This document shows positions 12,511 to 13,340 of a stretch of 13,340 bases of DNA, in pieces (position 1 is the first letter of the stretch; every line of letters starts with the position of its first letter). The notes beneath the pieces were generated by a model, which worked only from the letters and a program-made list of their open reading frames with translations, did no database searches and was not told where the DNA came from. Position numbers and translations under genes: made by a program. Location: contig JAAZKL010000421.1 of the NCBI GenBank assembly GCA_012799845.1, positions 1-13,340 on the forward strand, written 5' to 3'. This DNA comes from Clostridiaceae bacterium. GTDB taxonomy: Bacteria; Bacillota; Clostridia; Acetivibrionales; DTU013.

Positions 12511-13340
12511 ATGAAATACAGGAAAATGGGAAAAACGGGGGATGAGGTGTCGATCCTGGGCTTCGGGTGCATGCGCTTTCCCCACGCAAACGGCAGGATC
12601 GATCTGGGCAGGACTGAAAGACAGATACTTATGGCTATCGAACGCGGCGTGAACTATTTCGACACCGCGCTGATATACCACAACGGAAGGAGCGAATCCA
12701 TACTCGGCGACATACTGGCCAGGGGATACAGGGACAAAGTCAGGATAGCGACCAAGCTTCCGCCTTTCATGGTCCATTCCGAAAAGGATATGCATAACAT
12801 ACTCAACAGCCAGTTGAAGAAGCTCCGGACGGATCATGTCGACTATTATCTGCTCCACGCCGTCAATGATCTCGGCGGGTGGGAAAGGCTCAAAAAACTC
12901 GGCATAGAGGAGTTTGCCAGGAAAGCAAAAGAAGACGGCAGGATCCGCTGGTTCGGGTTCTCGTACCACGGGGACAAGGACGACTTCAAAGCGATTATCG
13001 ATGACTATCCGTGGGACATGTGCCAGATACAGTACAATTACATAGACGAGCATTTCCAGGCAGGCAGGGAAGGCCTGGAGCATGCTGCATCGAAAGGGAT
13101 CGGGGTAGCGATAATGGAGCCCCTGCGCGGAGGCTCGCTGGTCAGGAAGATGCCTCCTGAAATCCGGAAGATATGGGATTCGTCAGGGTACAGCAGAACT
13201 CCGGCAGACTGGGCTTTCCGCTGGTTATGGGACCAGCCGGGCGTAACCACTGTGCTGTCGGGTATGAATGAAGAATCACAGATAGAAGAAAACACTGCGC
13301 TGGCGGACCTGGCGGAGCCGGGCATGCTGACGGAGCAGGA
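12511..13340 (+). CDS. Aldo/keto reductase, N-terminal 276 residues (cut by window edge)
   Basis: NAD(P)H-dependent oxidoreductase of the aldo/keto reductase superfamily; 276 residues are visible and the frame is still open at the right edge. The catalytic tetrad is complete: D51 (NYFDTA), Y56 (ALIYHNG), K82 (IATKLP) and H116 (YYLLHAV). The N-terminus MKYRKMGKTGDEVSILGFGCMRFP, the NGRSESILGDIL segment and the C-terminal half (IAIMEPLRGG-like, DWAFRWLWDQPGVTTVLSGM) resemble the clostridial group that often carries a C-terminal 4Fe-4S ferredoxin-like domain. That part would lie beyond the window, so it cannot be checked. The start follows GGAGG (12497-12501) by nine bases. It is probably in the same transcript as the prpE-like gene. 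The substrate is unknown. Confidence 0.88.
   Translation, partial: MKYRKMGKTGDEVSILGFGCMRFPHANGRIDLGRTERQILMAIERGVNYFDTALIYHNGRSESILGDILARGYRDKVRIATKLPPFMVHSEKDMHNILNSQLKKLRTDHVDYYLLHAVNDLGGWERLKKLGIEEFARKAKEDGRIRWFGFSYHGDKDDFKAIIDDYPWDMCQIQYNYIDEHFQAGREGLEHAASKGIGVAIMEPLRGGSLVRKMPPEIRKIWDSSGYSRTPADWAFRWLWDQPGVTTVLSGMNEESQIEENTALADLAEPGMLTEQ

Overview
The window looks like a chromosomal segment from a Gram-positive anaerobe of the Bacillota, most likely class Clostridia. The reasons are strong purine-rich ribosome binding sites, a long-form hibernation promoting factor, a promoter that fits the Bacillus sigma-H consensus, a PrpE-type phosphatase, a double CxxC zinc-ribbon protein and AraC-controlled glycoside hydrolases. 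Genes are roughly half G+C with frequent ATA (Ile) and AGG (Arg) codons; the gaps between genes are AT-rich. I see no RNA gene, CRISPR array, transposase or phage gene. The species cannot be named from this sequence.

Layout. Positions 1-925 hold two minus-strand genes: the 5' part of a short-chain dehydrogenase, cut by the window edge and preceded by a clean promoter with a large palindrome over it, and a 129-residue four-helix membrane protein of unknown function. Interleaved divergent promoters (995-1037) then lead into a GH94 sugar phosphorylase (plus). A block of degenerate ~32-bp repeats and a two-way terminator separate it from a convergent AraC regulator (minus). The AraC gene is divergent from a YicI-type GH31 alpha-xylosidase (plus). 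After a small double zinc-ribbon gene comes a 499-bp non-coding stretch (7634-8132) with several DnaA-box sequences, two strong palindromes and a sigma-H-like promoter, ending at hpf. The last part is all plus strand: dihydrolipoamide dehydrogenase, GH1 beta-glucosidase, PrpE-like metallophosphatase, and an aldo/keto reductase cut by the right edge.

How the genes fit together. GH94, GH31 and GH1 all lack signal peptides, so they probably act in the cytoplasm on imported beta-glucan or xyloglucan oligosaccharides: GH31 removes alpha-xylosyl groups, GH1 hydrolyses beta-glucosides, and GH94 phosphorolyses a disaccharide. The AraC protein is the likely regulator of at least the GH31 gene. No transporter lies in the window. 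The zinc-ribbon/hpf/lpd part is housekeeping or stationary-phase in character.

The most unusual signal is the non-coding block before hpf: three perfect TTATNCACA boxes within 53 bp, a near-perfect box on the other strand and a further perfect one inside a hairpin, followed by an AT-rich tract and a sigma-H-like promoter. No dnaA, dnaN or rpmH is present, so this is either a DnaA titration/regulatory cluster or, less likely, an origin in an unusual place.
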